A program made the position numbers and the translations under genes. The notes under the pieces are model-generated. The model had not been told where the DNA came from. It made no database searches and saw only the letters and a list, made by a program, of their open reading frames with translations. From Nostoc flagelliforme FACHB-838 (GTDB taxonomy: Bacteria; Cyanobacteriota; Cyanobacteriia; Cyanobacteriales; Nostocaceae), in the NCBI RefSeq assembly GCF_014698065.1, contig NZ_JACJSI010000028.1, forward strand, positions 19,021 to 83,020: 64,000 bases of DNA, given 5' to 3'. Positions within the stretch are counted from its first letter, which is position 1. Each line of letters begins with the position of its first letter. Positions 34,013 through 45,551 of the stretch are shown here, piece by piece.

Positions 34013-36169
34013 ATGGCAGAAGTTGATAAGTCAATATCCTTCGATGGAAGGGATATTCGGCTGAAAGTAGGCTTACTAGCTCCCCAGGCAGGTGGGTCGG
34101 TTTTGATAGAATCAGGGGACACATCCGTTTTAGTGACAGCTACGCGATCGCAAGCCAGAGAAGGCATTGATTTTCTTCCACTCACAGTAGATTACGAAGA
34201 AAGGCTGTATGCCGCTGGTAGAATTCCCGGAGGGATTATGCGGCGCGAAGGTCGTCCACCAGAAAAAACAATTCTCACCAGTCGTCTTATAGACCGTCCC
34301 ATGCGTCCCCTGTTCCCTTCATGGCTACGGGATGACCTGCAAATTATTGCCTTAACGCTGTCGATGGACGAGTTAGTTCCACCCGATGTGCTAGCAGTTA
34401 CAGGTGCTTCAATTGCTACCCTGATTGCCCAGATTCCTTTTAATGGGCCAATGGCAGCAGTGCGGGTTGGTTTAGTGGGAGATGATTTCATTATTAACCC
34501 CACTTATGCAGAAACCGAAGCTGGAGACTTGGATCTGGTAGTAGCAGGTTCACCACATGGCGTAATCATGGTGGAGGCGGGAGCCAATCAGTTGCCAGAG
34601 CGAGATATTCTCGAGGCGATTGACTTTGGTTATGAAGCAGTGCGGGACTTAATCAAAGCGCAGCAAGATTTAATCGCAGAACTGGGTTTGGTAATAGTGC
34701 AAGAAGCACCACCAGAAGTAGACCAAACTCTGGAAAATTATATCCGCGATCGCGCTAGCGGTGAGATTAAGAAAATCCTGTCTCAATTTAGTTTCACCAA
34801 ACCCGAACGCGATGCAGCTTTAGATGTCGTCAAGGATGAAATTGCCGCGACGATTACCGAACTGCCAGAAGAAGACCCAATTCGAGTTGCCGCAACTGCA
34901 AATAAGAAGGCACTTGGTAACACTTTTAAAGATATTACCAAACACTTCATGCGGCGACAAATTATTGAAGATAACGTCCGCGTTGATGGTCGTAAACTCG
35001 ATCAAGTGCGTCCCGTTTCTTGTTTAGTTGATGTCTTACCAAAGCGAGTTCACGGTAGCGGTTTATTTAACCGGGAACTAACTCAGGTATTATCCACTTG
35101 TACTCTGGGTACACCTGGGGATGCTCAAAACCTTAACGATGATATGCAGCTAGATCAGCACAAGCGTTACCTGCATCATTACAACTTCCCGCCGTTCTCA
35201 GTCGGGGAAACCAAGCCAATGCGGGCCCCAGGAAGGCGCGAAATTGGTCACGGGGCATTAGCAGAACGAGCGCTACTACCTGTGCTACCGTCAAAAGAAC
35301 AATTTCCCTACGTGATTCGGATTGTATCGGAAGTACTTTCTTCCAACGGTTCCACTTCAATGGGTTCAGTGTGCGGTTCCACCCTAGCTTTGATGGATGC
35401 TGGTGTACCAATTATCAAACCCGTCAGTGGCGCAGCAATGGGTCTGATTAAGGATGGGGACGAAGTGCGAATCCTCACCGATATTCAGGGCATTGAAGAC
35501 TTTTTGGGCGACATGGACTTCAAAGTTGCCGGGACGGATACCGGGATTACCGCCTTGCAAATGGATATGAAAATCTCCGGTTTGTCGTTGGAGGTTATTT
35601 CCCAAGCCGTTCACCAAGCTAAAGCAGCCCGGTTGCACATTCTGGAGAAAATGCTTGCCTGCATTGACACGCCACGGACTGAAACCTCAGCTTATGCCCC
35701 ACGTCTGCTAACAATTAAGATTGATTCAGACATGATTGGTCTGATCATCGGCCCTGGAGGCAAGACTATTAAGGGTATTACAGAGGAAACTGGTGCAAAA
35801 ATTGACATCGAAGATGATGGCACCGTGACGATTTCTGCTGTGGATGAGAACAAGGCCAAGAGAGCCAAAAACATCATCCAAGGCATGACTCGCAAGCTGC
35901 ATGAAGGGGATGTTTACGCAGGGCGCATCACTCGAATTATACCCATAGGTGCATTTGTAGAATTTCTGCCTGGAAAAGAAGGGATGATCCACATCTCACA
36001 ACTAGCTGACTACCGCGTTGGCAAAGTTGAGGATGAAGTAGCGGTGGGCGATGAAGTGATTATCAAAGTGCGCGAAATTGATAACAAAGGTCGCATTAAT
36101 CTCACCCGCTTAGGTATCCACCCAGATCAAGCAGCAGCAGCAAGAGAAGCTGCGGCGGTGAATCGGTAA
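34013..36169 (+). CDS. pnp: Polyribonucleotide nucleotidyltransferase (PNPase)
   Basis: The 718-residue enzyme degrades RNA 3' to 5' by phosphorolysis and can add tails in the reverse reaction. Two RNase PH domains are visible (first around [20 protein letters not shown]; second from [16 protein letters not shown] with [13 protein letters not shown] and the catalytic Asp region of [19 protein letters not shown]). They are followed by the KH domain ([15 protein letters not shown]) and the S1 domain ([20 protein letters not shown] to GRINLTR). The length is normal. In cyanobacteria this protein also does the polyadenylation-type tailing. The start is set by AGAGAAGGAAAAAA just upstream. Confidence 0.97.
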   Translation: MAEVDKSISFDGRDIRLKVGLLAPQAGGSVLIESGDTSVLVTATRSQAREGIDFLPLTVDYEERLYAAGRIPGGIMRREGRPPEKTILTSRLIDRPMRPLFPSWLRDDLQIIALTLSMDELVPPDVLAVTGASIATLIAQIPFNGPMAAVRVGLVGDDFIINPTYAETEAGDLDLVVAGSPHGVIMVEAGANQLPERDILEAIDFGYEAVRDLIKAQQDLIAELGLVIVQEAPPEVDQTLENYIRDRASGEIKKILSQFSFTKPERDAALDVVKDEIAATITELPEEDPIRVAATANKKALGNTFKDITKHFMRRQIIEDNVRVDGRKLDQVRPVSCLVDVLPKRVHGSGLFNRELTQVLSTCTLGTPGDAQNLNDDMQLDQHKRYLHHYNFPPFSVGETKPMRAPGRREIGHGALAERALLPVLPSKEQFPYVIRIVSEVLSSNGSTSMGSVCGSTLALMDAGVPIIKPVSGAAMGLIKDGDEVRILTDIQGIEDFLGDMDFKVAGTDTGITALQMDMKISGLSLEVISQAVHQAKAARLHILEKMLACIDTPRTETSAYAPRLLTIKIDSDMIGLIIGPGGKTIKGITEETGAKIDIEDDGTVTISAVDENKAKRAKNIIQGMTRKLHEGDVYAGRITRIIPIGAFVEFLPGKEGMIHISQLADYRVGKVEDEVAVGDEVIIKVREIDNKGRINLTRLGIHPDQAAAAREAAAVNR

Positions 36170-36178
36170 CTCGATTTG

Positions 36179-36229
36179 GGATTTTAGATTTATATCTAAA
36201 ATCCGCGATGCCTACTGTGAAGGCATCGC
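36179..36229. terminator. Two tandem hairpins after pnp
   Basis: GGATTTTAGA / TCTAAAATCC (36179-36204, six-base loop) is followed at once by GCGATGCC / GGCATCGC (36205-36229, nine-base loop). The first lies ten bases after the pnp stop and is a plausible terminator. The second belongs to the short palindromic repeat family of this genome. The rest of the region up to 36480 is AT-rich with no gene. Confidence 0.5.
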
Positions 36230-36480
36230 CGTATGCTTCTCTAATTAGTTGCAATCTTAACTTGATAGCAAGAAGACAGTTAATAAATGTTTTAAACTCG
36301 CCTATACCTGTTGAGCAACGTTATTACATTATTTATATTATTTTGGCAAGCCGTAATTAAAGTAATTTAAACTATACCTTTTATGTATTTACAAATTGAG
36401 CAGATTGTCTGATCATAACGACACAAGACAAAAGATGATGAACAAAACTTTTTTTTATAAGAAGTGTTAGTTTATGTAAT

Positions 36481-37860
36481 TTGTCTGATGAATGTTATAT
36501 CAAAAATCTCATGGCTTTAGTTCAAACGATAAATAAACTGACATCAACTCAAGTCCCCAGACTTAATGATTGCAGTTCACAAAGCCTGCTCAACTACTTT
36601 GAGACTTCTTGGCGACTTGAAGAAACACTTATGAAAAGTTTGGTCGGGGAAGAAACTTTTTATCTTAACCCCGATCCTTTAAGAAACCGTCTAATTTTTT
36701 ATCTTGGTCATTCAGCCGTTTTTTTTATCAACAAGTTAATTGCCGTTGGTTTAATCAAAGCTCGAATTAATTCAGAATACGAAACCCTATTTGAAATCGG
36801 AGTTGATCCACAAACACCGACAGAACTCGAAGCAGCTATGCAAGGGGTTAGCTGGCCTGATGTAGAAAAAGTTTGGCAATATCGGGATAAGGCACAAGAG
36901 GCGATCGCAAAGGTAATTCAAAATACTCCCCTGGATCTCCCCATTCATCAACAGCATCCCTTCTGGGCTTTGCTGATGGGGATAGAACATAGTCGCATTC
37001 ACTTTGAAACCTCTTCGATGCTGGTGCGTCAATTGCCTACCGATCGCTTAAAACGTCCCCAAGGCTGGAATTACGCACCTAGCAACGCGAACATTCCCAA
37101 TAATGAAATGCGCTCCATTCCAGGCGGTGTGGTGAAACTAGGAAAACCCAAGGATGATCTTACATTTGGTTGGGATAGCGAATATGGCGATCGCACTGTT
37201 GAAGTTAAACCGTTTTTAGCTAGTCAATATCTAATCAGTAACGGCGAATATCTGAAATTTGTTCAGGCTGGTGGCTACAACAATCCAGACTACTGGAATG
37301 CTGAATCTTGGGATTGGAAGCAACTCTACAACGTCCAACATCCCAAATTCTGGATACCTTTCGAGGATGGCTACCGCTATCGAGCCACATTCGACGAAAT
37401 AGACTTACCCTTAGACTGGCCTGTAGAAGTCAATTACTACGAAGCGATCGCATTTTGTCGTTTTCAAGGCTCAGAAATTCGCTTGATGACTGAAGCTGAA
37501 TGGAATCAAGCTTTACTTATCTCTGAGGATAACCAGTTATCAAATAACTATAATCTCAACTTACAATTCATTTCCCCCAGCCCAGTGGGAATGTTCAAAC
37601 CAGCTAATAGTGCTTCTGGACTTTACGATCTCAGAGGAAATCTCTGGGAATGGTTGGGGGACACTTTCAACGCCCTACCAGGATTTCAACCTCATCCGCT
37701 TTACGAAGATCAAGCAGCACCCTTTTTTGATGATAAACATCAGATGATGCTCGGCGGTTCTTGGGCTACTAATGGTTCAATGGCATTACCAACATATCGC
37801 AACTGGTTTCGTCCCTACTTTTATCAACACTCTGGTTTTAGAATTGCCCAAGACATTTGA
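36481..37860 (+). CDS. OvoA-like 5-histidylcysteine sulfoxide synthase, without methyltransferase domain
   Basis: The protein has an N-terminal DinB-like bundle with FYLNPDPLRNRLIFYLGHSAVFFINKL, typical of OvoA. The three iron-binding histidines are His77, His170 and His174, the latter two in the HX3HXE motif EHSRIHFETS. A formylglycine-enzyme-like sulfatase-modifying domain follows (about 205-458) with GGSWATNGS and YRNWFRPYF. OvoA joins cysteine to histidine with oxygen during ovothiol synthesis. Full OvoA carries a C-terminal methyltransferase, but this protein ends right after the FGE-like domain, so methylation must be done elsewhere or not at all. The only start giving full length is TTG at 36481 (ATG at 36511 is the alternative), with no strong ribosome site. 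The DUF427 gene follows by 16 bases. Confidence 0.75.
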   Translation: MSDECYIKNLMALVQTINKLTSTQVPRLNDCSSQSLLNYFETSWRLEETLMKSLVGEETFYLNPDPLRNRLIFYLGHSAVFFINKLIAVGLIKARINSEYETLFEIGVDPQTPTELEAAMQGVSWPDVEKVWQYRDKAQEAIAKVIQNTPLDLPIHQQHPFWALLMGIEHSRIHFETSSMLVRQLPTDRLKRPQGWNYAPSNANIPNNEMRSIPGGVVKLGKPKDDLTFGWDSEYGDRTVEVKPFLASQYLISNGEYLKFVQAGGYNNPDYWNAESWDWKQLYNVQHPKFWIPFEDGYRYRATFDEIDLPLDWPVEVNYYEAIAFCRFQGSEIRLMTEAEWNQALLISEDNQLSNNYNLNLQFISPSPVGMFKPANSASGLYDLRGNLWEWLGDTFNALPGFQPHPLYEDQAAPFFDDKHQMMLGGSWATNGSMALPTYRNWFRPYFYQHSGFRIAQDI

Positions 37861-37876
37861 AAGGAGATTACAGAGA

Positions 37877-38371
37877 ATGAGACCAAATGCAATCCCACCA
37901 CAACCCGGTCAAGAATCAGTTTGGGATTATCCCCGTCCGGCTCGTTTAGAAGATAGCAACAAATCAATTCGGATAATTTGTAATGGTACTGTTTTAGCAG
38001 AAACAACTAAAGCTAAAAGAGTCCTAGAAACTAGCCATCCTCCTGTTTATTACCTTCCTTCTGAAGACATTAAACTAGAATATCTGATAGAAACACCTAA
38101 AAAAACTTGGTGTGAATGGAAAGGTAAGTGTCAATATTTTGATATCAGCATCGGTGAAAAGTATATAAGGAACGCTGCTTGGCGATATATTGAACCCACA
38201 CCTGATTTTGTAACGATTCAAGAATACTATGCTTTTTACCCTAGCTTAATGGATGCTTGCTATGTAAATGATGAGCTACTTATGTCTCAACCGGGTGATT
38301 TCTACGGAGGATGGATTACTGCTGATATTGTCGGGCCATTTAAAGGTAGCCCAGGAACAATGGGGTGGTAA
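37877..38371 (+). CDS. DUF427-domain protein
   Basis: The 164-residue protein matches the DUF427 fold family. It has VWDYPRPARLE, IICNGTVLAETTKAKRVLETSHPPVYYLP, KKTWCEWKGKCQYFDI, and AWRYIEPTPDF with YYAFYPSLMDACYVND. The family occurs in bacteria and fungi with no settled reaction. AAGGAGATTACAGAG precedes the ATG, and the gene lies 16 bases after the OvoA-like gene, so the two form an operon. DUF427 may therefore serve in a thiohistidine-related pathway; that is inference from position only. Confidence 0.87.
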   Translation: MRPNAIPPQPGQESVWDYPRPARLEDSNKSIRIICNGTVLAETTKAKRVLETSHPPVYYLPSEDIKLEYLIETPKKTWCEWKGKCQYFDISIGEKYIRNAAWRYIEPTPDFVTIQEYYAFYPSLMDACYVNDELLMSQPGDFYGGWITADIVGPFKGSPGTMGW

Positions 38372-38469
38372 CTTAGGGACTTCTAAATAACAAATATCCC
38401 ATCCCATTTTAAAGGATGGGATGAACTTAACAGCACTTGATGTCAACATCCAACAAAATATATTACTGT

Positions 38470-40122
38470 TTATTTTTCCTGTTGATTTTTTGCAGATTCA
38501 TTAGTAGCATCATTTGAAGTGTCTGTCTGCAACTGGCTTTTTAACAAAGCAATCAAACCTTCAGAAAGTTGAGATAAAGAATTTTCTAACTGGGGTGAAA
38601 GTTGTAAGGGTAAACTTGCAGAATCTAAATGTAGTGAGCGTTGTGGAAAAGGAATATTAATATTTTGCTGCCGGAAAGTTTCGTCAATTTTAAAATATAA
38701 ATCGCTCTTAATCTGAAACTGTTTGCGAGGTTTAGCAATCCAAACTAGCAATTGAAAATTTAAAAAATCCTCACCATATTGTTGAAACCAAACAAGAGGT
38801 GTTGGTTTTTTTAATATATCATGATTTTCATGCGCTACTTCTAATAATGCAGAGCGGATAGTACTAATATTTGCACCATAAGCCACGCGCACAGGGAATA
38901 CTAAACGAGATACCGAACCCCGATGGTTCCAATTGATTACTTCTGTATCTAACAAACGCGAATTGGGTACAATAACTACTATGTCGTCTAAACTGCGAAT
39001 ATGAGTACTGCGAGCATTTAATCGCTCTACGGTTCCCATAAATTCGCCAATTTCCACAAAGTCACCAACTTCAATAGCACGCTCAAAGGTAATCACAAAA
39101 CCGCTAACTAGTTCTTTAGCAACTCCCTGTAAACCAAACCCGATGGCTACACCAAAAATACTGGCTAATATTGCTAGGGAACTGATATCCAAACCCCAAA
39201 TTTGCAGCAACAAAACTGTACCGATAAAAATCAGACTGTACTGGATAGAAACTGCAATTGATTCTTGAACACCACGGCTAACATTGGTCATGTTTAGTAC
39301 GCGCGATCGCAGCAAATTAGTCAGAGTTCCAGCTGTAGCCAATACTCCAAAAAATAAGCTGATGAAGATAATTATATTGATTACCTAATAAGAGCTTTCC
39401 CCAATGCTAATTACTGGTGACGTTAAGCTCATCCAAAGAATGTTGGCAATGCGCCTACTCCATTCTCGTGTTAAAGGAAATAAGTCAGTAATATAGATTG
39501 CGATCGCTATCCATAACAGCGATCGCACTACAAACAGGGTCAATTTTAAAAATAATTCAACTCCTTTGGGTTGCGCTCCAGTTTCGGGGTGATTCACTTC
39601 TCTCGGAAGCAGCCGCCGTAACCAATAGCGCCAAACCCAACCTAACATTAAATGCAGAGCGATCGCACCCAATACTGATAAAATTGCAAATAATATTGCC
39701 CGTCAAAAATAACTTAATCTTCGTTCTTCTTGACCTTGCTGAACTGCCTCACGAATTCGTTGTACCCAAATTTTTGCTTGCTCTTGTTTTGTTCTACCAG
39801 TAAAAGTATCTTCTTGTGTTACCGTCAGTAAATGGCGGCTATTCACCAAAATTACAGGTAATTGATTAATTTCTACAATCTCGACCTTCACAGGATCTGG
39901 GAAACGGACTACTTCTCTTAAAATTAAGTTGGCATCCGCAGCACGACTTTCAGCACTAAATTGTCCTGCTTCACTCACTTCAAATAACTTGCGACCATCT
40001 ACCGAAATCACATCTGTTGATATTGATTGAGCTTGCACCGACATTTCAGTGGTTAAAAGGCATCCTATAATCATGTTTGCAACAATTACAAGGATAAAAA
40101 AACCAGTTATTTTCTTTAGCAT
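38470..40122 (-). pseudogene. MscS-type mechanosensitive channel gene with two in-frame stop codons
   Basis: One continuous frame of 551 codons is interrupted only by TGA at 39703-39705 (codon 140) and TAG at 39385-39387 (codon 246). The frame before, between and after the stops all reads as the same protein. It has a signal peptide and periplasmic domain (to about codon 139), membrane helices (LMLGWVWRYWLRRLLP, LFVVRSLLWIAIAIYI), then the MscS pore helix AILASIFGVAIGFGLQGVA and the beta domain ERAIEVGDFVEIGEFMGTVE. The C-terminal part can still start from internal codons, but loss of the N-terminal helices should destroy the channel. No frameshift is needed to explain it, so the damage is by base substitution and probably recent. 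Confidence 0.85.
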
Positions 40123-40283
40123 TTACTGTGTCAAAAGTAGAAAGCCCATCAACTTTAGCCCTGGGATAAATACTTTATTTCCCATAGATTATTCCATCCT
40201 ATCGTGCTTCGTGCAGCGCAATAGGATGGCTTCGTTCATATATCTGTGACTTCAGTAAGGGAGCATCTCACTTTTGCAAATAT

Positions 40284-40398
40284 ACCAGGCGATTAGAAAT
40301 CGCGGCTATACAAACCAAGTCCGCCTAGGCGGACTCAAAGAATTTAAAACCCACGAAGGTGGGTTTTGTTTGTATAGCTGCGAATTCCATTCGCCTGG

Positions 40399-40399
<1 letters not shown>
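40284..40399. repeat. Nested-hairpin Nostoc repeat
   Basis: The outer arms ACCAGGCGATTAGAAATCGC and GCGAATTCCATTCGCCTGGT pair. Inside lie GCTATACAAAC / GTTTGTATAGC, then GTCCGCC / GGCGGAC and AAAACCCAC / GTGGGTTTT. This is the common Nostoc palindromic element with AAACCCACGAAGGTGGGTTT. Its right end meets the ilvC stop codon, so it may serve as the terminator. Confidence 0.75.
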
Positions 40400-42070
<1,671 letters not shown>

Positions 42071-42940
42071 ATGGCAAAGAAAATTGCATTTGGTTGGTAT
42101 GGCGGCAAGTACAGTCATTTAGACTGGCTTTTACCCTTGTTGTCAAAAACGACCCACTACTGCGAACCCTTTGGCGGTTCAGCAGCCGTGTTGTTGAACC
42201 GGGAGCCTTCACCTGTGGAAACCTACAATGATATTGATGGCCAGGTAGTCAACTTTTTTCGCGTACTACGCGACCAAAAAGACCAACTCATCGAGGCGAT
42301 TGGTTTAACCCCATTTTCGCGTGAAGAATTTCGGATTGCTATTACCAAGGAAGAAGAGAGTTTATCAGACTTGGAAAAGGCTAGACGATTTTTCGTCCGG
42401 GCGCGACAAGTGAGAACAGGCTTGGCACAAACCGCCAGTGTTGGACGATGGGCGCACTGCAAACTTACTAGCCGCGCTGGAATGGCTGGTGCAGTTTCCC
42501 GGTGGCTTGGTAGTGTTGAGGATCTGCCCGAAATCGTGCAACGGTTGCTACGCGTGCAAATTGAGAACGACCGAGCAATTGATATTATTCGACGGTACGA
42601 TAGTCCAGAAACATTATTTTACTGTGATCCCCCGTACCCGCACGATTCCCGTGGGGATAGCAAGGCTTACGCTTATGAAATGACCGACGACCAGCATCGG
42701 CAACTAGCGGATGTTTTACGTTCAGTCAAAGGTAAAGTTGCCCTTTCAGGCTATGATTGTTCGTTGATGCAGGAACTATATAGTGACTGGAACTGCATTA
42801 AAGCGCCCGTGAAACACTGCCATTCCATCAAGCAGTTACGGCAAGAAGTACTTTGGCTCAATTATGACCCTCAAGCTTCCACACTTACTGTTGAAGAAAT
42901 CGCTCCATGTCCACAACCCCAGCAGCTATCCTTGATGTAG
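42071..42940 (+). CDS. DNA adenine-N6 methyltransferase (Dam/DpnIIA-like, D12 class)
   Basis: The protein shows the alpha-class order. An N-terminal SAM segment AFGWYGGKYSHLDWLLPLL comes first, followed by FGGSAAVLLNR. The target-recognition part comes in the middle, and the catalytic motif YCDPPYPH (DPPY) is near residue 200. It methylates adenine in a short DNA sequence; the site cannot be read from the protein alone. The ATG at 42071 is preferred over the TTG-preceded frame from 42038, since the SAM motif then lies at the usual position. The next gene overlaps its last 34 bases and looks like a restriction enzyme, so the pair is probably a type II restriction-modification system. Confidence 0.87.
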   Translation: MAKKIAFGWYGGKYSHLDWLLPLLSKTTHYCEPFGGSAAVLLNREPSPVETYNDIDGQVVNFFRVLRDQKDQLIEAIGLTPFSREEFRIAITKEEESLSDLEKARRFFVRARQVRTGLAQTASVGRWAHCKLTSRAGMAGAVSRWLGSVEDLPEIVQRLLRVQIENDRAIDIIRRYDSPETLFYCDPPYPHDSRGDSKAYAYEMTDDQHRQLADVLRSVKGKVALSGYDCSLMQELYSDWNCIKAPVKHCHSIKQLRQEVLWLNYDPQASTLTVEEIAPCPQPQQLSLM

Positions 42941-43920
42941 CTTTACAAAAAGCCGAACCATCGATAGTCCAACCGATTGTCACCAATCCCAGCATTGCTG
43001 AAAAAATTGACTATGTATCGCGCTATGTAGGCAATCGTGCTGTAGTTCGTTTGTTGCTGGCCTGCTCTTTGGCAGCAATTCACCGTGGGAATGTTGATAT
43101 CCGTAAGCCTTACACCGAAATAGGCACACCAGATGCTTACTCTGGACGCTACTACGATGAAAGTTACATCACAGCATTCATTAACCAGCATGAGTTGCCT
43201 TGCAATCCCACTACTGCGTTCCTCACTCCTGCCCTGCGGAATCGTAACATCACCTTAACCCCAGCAGTCAATCTAGTGGGACGACCGCCTAAACTCTACG
43301 AAGTCGCCTTGGAATTACTTGATGATGTTCATGAAGGCAGAATAACTGCTGAGGAACTGCTAGCCCAAACTATTCGCTGTCTAATTATTGCTCGCAACGA
43401 GAAGCGGCAGCGCATGGAAACACTACTAGCCGACCTGAAGAAGTCGGAAGATGCAATACCTTTGTCAGCAGAGGAAATTATCACACTCCTGAAACAGCAT
43501 TTGGCTTGCCGAGGTTCAAGCCGTCTTCCTGTACTAATTGTTGCTGCTGCCTATCAAGTAGCAGAACAATATATTGGGGAGCGTTTTTTACCTCTAGAAT
43601 CCCATAATGCAGCGGACGAGCAGACTGGAGCTTTGGGAGATTTGGAAATTACTTTAGTTGATGACGAGAAGGTGATTACCAGCTATGAAATGAAGACCCG
43701 ACGTGTCACCTTAGCAGATATTGACCGTGCCTTGCAAAAAATCAACAGTACAGGCAAGCGGGTTGACAACTATATTTTTATCACGACGGATGTGATAGAG
43801 GAAGCTATTCAGGAATATGCCTCAAGTCTGTACGACCGTACAGATGGTATAGAGATTGTGGTTTTGGATTGTATCAGCTTTGTAGGTCACTTTCTGCATT
43901 TGTTCCATCGGCTGCGTTAG
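42907..43920 (+). CDS. Restriction-endonuclease-like protein, 3' end disrupted
   Basis: The 337-residue protein overlaps the methyltransferase by 34 bases. The C-terminal half contains LGDLEITLVDDEKVITSYEMKTRR, which fits a PD-(D/E)xK nuclease core (Asp in GDLEI, Glu and Lys in YEMK), and the general layout recalls SacI-family enzymes. The N-terminal half (YSGRYYDESYITAFINQHEL) may bind DNA. The stop at 43918-43920 lies in a palindromic repeat. After it the same frame continues 46 codons to TGA at 44059-44061, reading SQFLSAYQQLVLTEPDSAVS and LKEAFLGLRQAAESAREF. So the native protein was probably about 380 residues and has lost its C-terminal helices. The catalytic core remains. Confidence 0.6.
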   Translation: MSTTPAAILDVALQKAEPSIVQPIVTNPSIAEKIDYVSRYVGNRAVVRLLLACSLAAIHRGNVDIRKPYTEIGTPDAYSGRYYDESYITAFINQHELPCNPTTAFLTPALRNRNITLTPAVNLVGRPPKLYEVALELLDDVHEGRITAEELLAQTIRCLIIARNEKRQRMETLLADLKKSEDAIPLSAEEIITLLKQHLACRGSSRLPVLIVAAAYQVAEQYIGERFLPLESHNAADEQTGALGDLEITLVDDEKVITSYEMKTRRVTLADIDRALQKINSTGKRVDNYIFITTDVIEEAIQEYASSLYDRTDGIEIVVLDCISFVGHFLHLFHRLR

Positions 43921-43940
43921 CGCAGCTTACCGAAGGTATC
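43909..43940. repeat. Palindromic repeat at the 3' end of the nuclease gene
   Basis: CGGCTGCGTTAGCGCAGCTTACCG with the following AAGGTATCGC belongs to a recurring Nostoc short repeat (GCTGCGYTAGCGCAGC core). It supplies the in-frame TAG that ends the nuclease early. Confidence 0.6.
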
Positions 43941-44061
43941 GCAATTTTTATCAGCCTACCAACAGCTAGTGCTAACAGAACCAGATAGTGCTGTTAGCCA
44001 ACCTCTAAAAGAAGCTTTTTTAGGATTGAGACAGGCTGCTGAAAGTGCCAGGGAATTTTGA

Positions 44062-44396
44062 CCGACAAGATACCGTAGGCTATTTTGAATTGGTATAAAG
44101 GCAGATTTGCAAGCAGCGATCGCAGATCCAACTTGTTTTCAAAATCAAACAATTTCAAAACGATCAACTACCAGAAAGCAATTTTACGACCCTATTGGCA
44201 AACAGACTTGTTGCAGATATTTTTTGAAATAATCTCAAATGACTTGCTAATAATCTTTTTGAAATATCTCATCAAGATGAATTCTCATTCTCTGTAAATA
44301 AAAATGACTAATCCTGTTACATAAATCGCAACAATACAGGCTTTGAGTTTTACTTCAGCAATACTGGGGTTAACTTCATCCATCTAGGGGTAGATT
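44062..44396. other. Intergenic region
   Basis: A 70-codon frame (44085-44297) exists but lacks a ribosome site and protein-like features. Another frame in the same place briefly reads like the end of an ABC-F-type protein (ADLQAAIADPTCFQN). I consider the region non-coding, possibly a decayed gene. Confidence 0.3.
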
Positions 44397-45317
44397 ATGT
44401 ACGCTTCAACAAAATTACCGCGCACATCTGCTTTTTTTGTAAGTGCGTTATTAGGAGGGTTGATTTTCACTAGTTGTGCCTCTTCCGAACAGACGGCAAA
44501 TAAGGCTGCACCTCCAATTGCAGCCAATGGCGCGGTAAATCAATTACTTGCTAATGAAGGAAGTATTTCCCAAAAAACCGAAGTTGCATCAATAGTCCGT
44601 TCTCGTCCCCAACTCATCAAAAAAGCAGCAATCTCTTTGACTGTCAACTCTGTAGAGCAGACTGTTAATGCTGTTTCGCAAATTATCAATAAACAGCAAG
44701 GAGATTTAATTGGGTTGAAACAACAACAACCCAAAAACGACAACCCGCGTTACACAGCAACAATACAATTGCGGATACCAGAGAATCGGTTGGAATCTAC
44801 TTTAGAACGGCTAGCTAAATTGGGCACTGTAGAGAGCCGTAATATCACTGCCGAAGATGTGGGCGATCGCCTGGTGGATTTCCAAGCTAGATTAACCAAT
44901 TTGCAAAAAACTGAAGCCAATTTGCAAAAAATTATGGATCGGGCAGGTTCTGTTAGAGATGTGCTTACTGTTGCTCAAGAATTAAGTAATGTTAGACAAA
45001 CAATAGAACAAATTAATGCCCAACTCAAAAGCCTACAAAATCAAGTTGCTTATTCCACTATTACGCTGAATTTACAAGCAGCAGTTTCTAGCACCAGTTC
45101 ACAACCTGCCTTTGGTTTGCAAGTTCAGGAGACTTGGAACAAATCTACTCACTCCCTTAGTTCATTTTCCGTTGGCTTACTCAAGCTGGGTATTTGGTTA
45201 ATTGTTTACAGCCCTTATTTGTTAATTTTTGCTGCTCTTTTCTATGGTTTTACCCGTTGGCGGCGAACGCATTCACCACGTTCGACACAAACCGCAGAAT
45301 CAACTACTTCTGAGTGA
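44397..45317 (+). CDS. DUF4349-domain lipoprotein
   Basis: The 306-residue protein has a lipoprotein signal: a hydrophobic stretch followed by LIFTSCASSEQ, with the Cys as the lipid-modified residue. The DUF4349 body follows. It consists of a ferredoxin-like part (KKAAISLTVNSVEQTVNAVS to VESRNITAEDVGDRLVDFQ), a long coiled coil (about 160-215) and YSTITLNLQ. A C-terminal membrane helix (about 262-285) and a short basic tail end the protein. It is thus anchored at both ends in the cell envelope. The family role is unknown. It stands alone on the plus strand. Confidence 0.87.
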   Translation: MYASTKLPRTSAFFVSALLGGLIFTSCASSEQTANKAAPPIAANGAVNQLLANEGSISQKTEVASIVRSRPQLIKKAAISLTVNSVEQTVNAVSQIINKQQGDLIGLKQQQPKNDNPRYTATIQLRIPENRLESTLERLAKLGTVESRNITAEDVGDRLVDFQARLTNLQKTEANLQKIMDRAGSVRDVLTVAQELSNVRQTIEQINAQLKSLQNQVAYSTITLNLQAAVSSTSSQPAFGLQVQETWNKSTHSLSSFSVGLLKLGIWLIVYSPYLLIFAALFYGFTRWRRTHSPRSTQTAESTTSE

Positions 45318-45551
45318 ATTTGCATAAATCCTACATCTACCGTTGATAAATTTACACAAGCAAAGAGCGATTCAAATATTGCCAACTCTTATTATCTGCG
45401 CCTCCATATTGAAAAGTTCTGTTTGTCTTGTAGTTTTGATTACTTTAATACTTCATCAAATGTAAACAGGAATACAAAATATATGATGACAATTTTGATA
45501 CAAATTTGTTAAGAATAGTTACAATAGTTGGAATACCCGATAATATTTCTT

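Noticed and set aside
35133..35992. Several leftward frames of 67-92 codons inside pnp
   Set aside because: They are antisense shadows of a clear essential gene, with no start signals.
42907..43920. Firm assignment of the nuclease to the SacI family with site GAGCTC
   Set aside because: The likeness is only in layout, and the partner is an adenine-N6 enzyme whereas the SacI partner methylates cytosine; the recognition site cannot be claimed.
44085..44297. A 70-codon open frame after the nuclease gene
   Set aside because: No ribosome site, asparagine/lysine-rich random look, and a different frame here resembles a decayed ABC-F end; no firm support for either.
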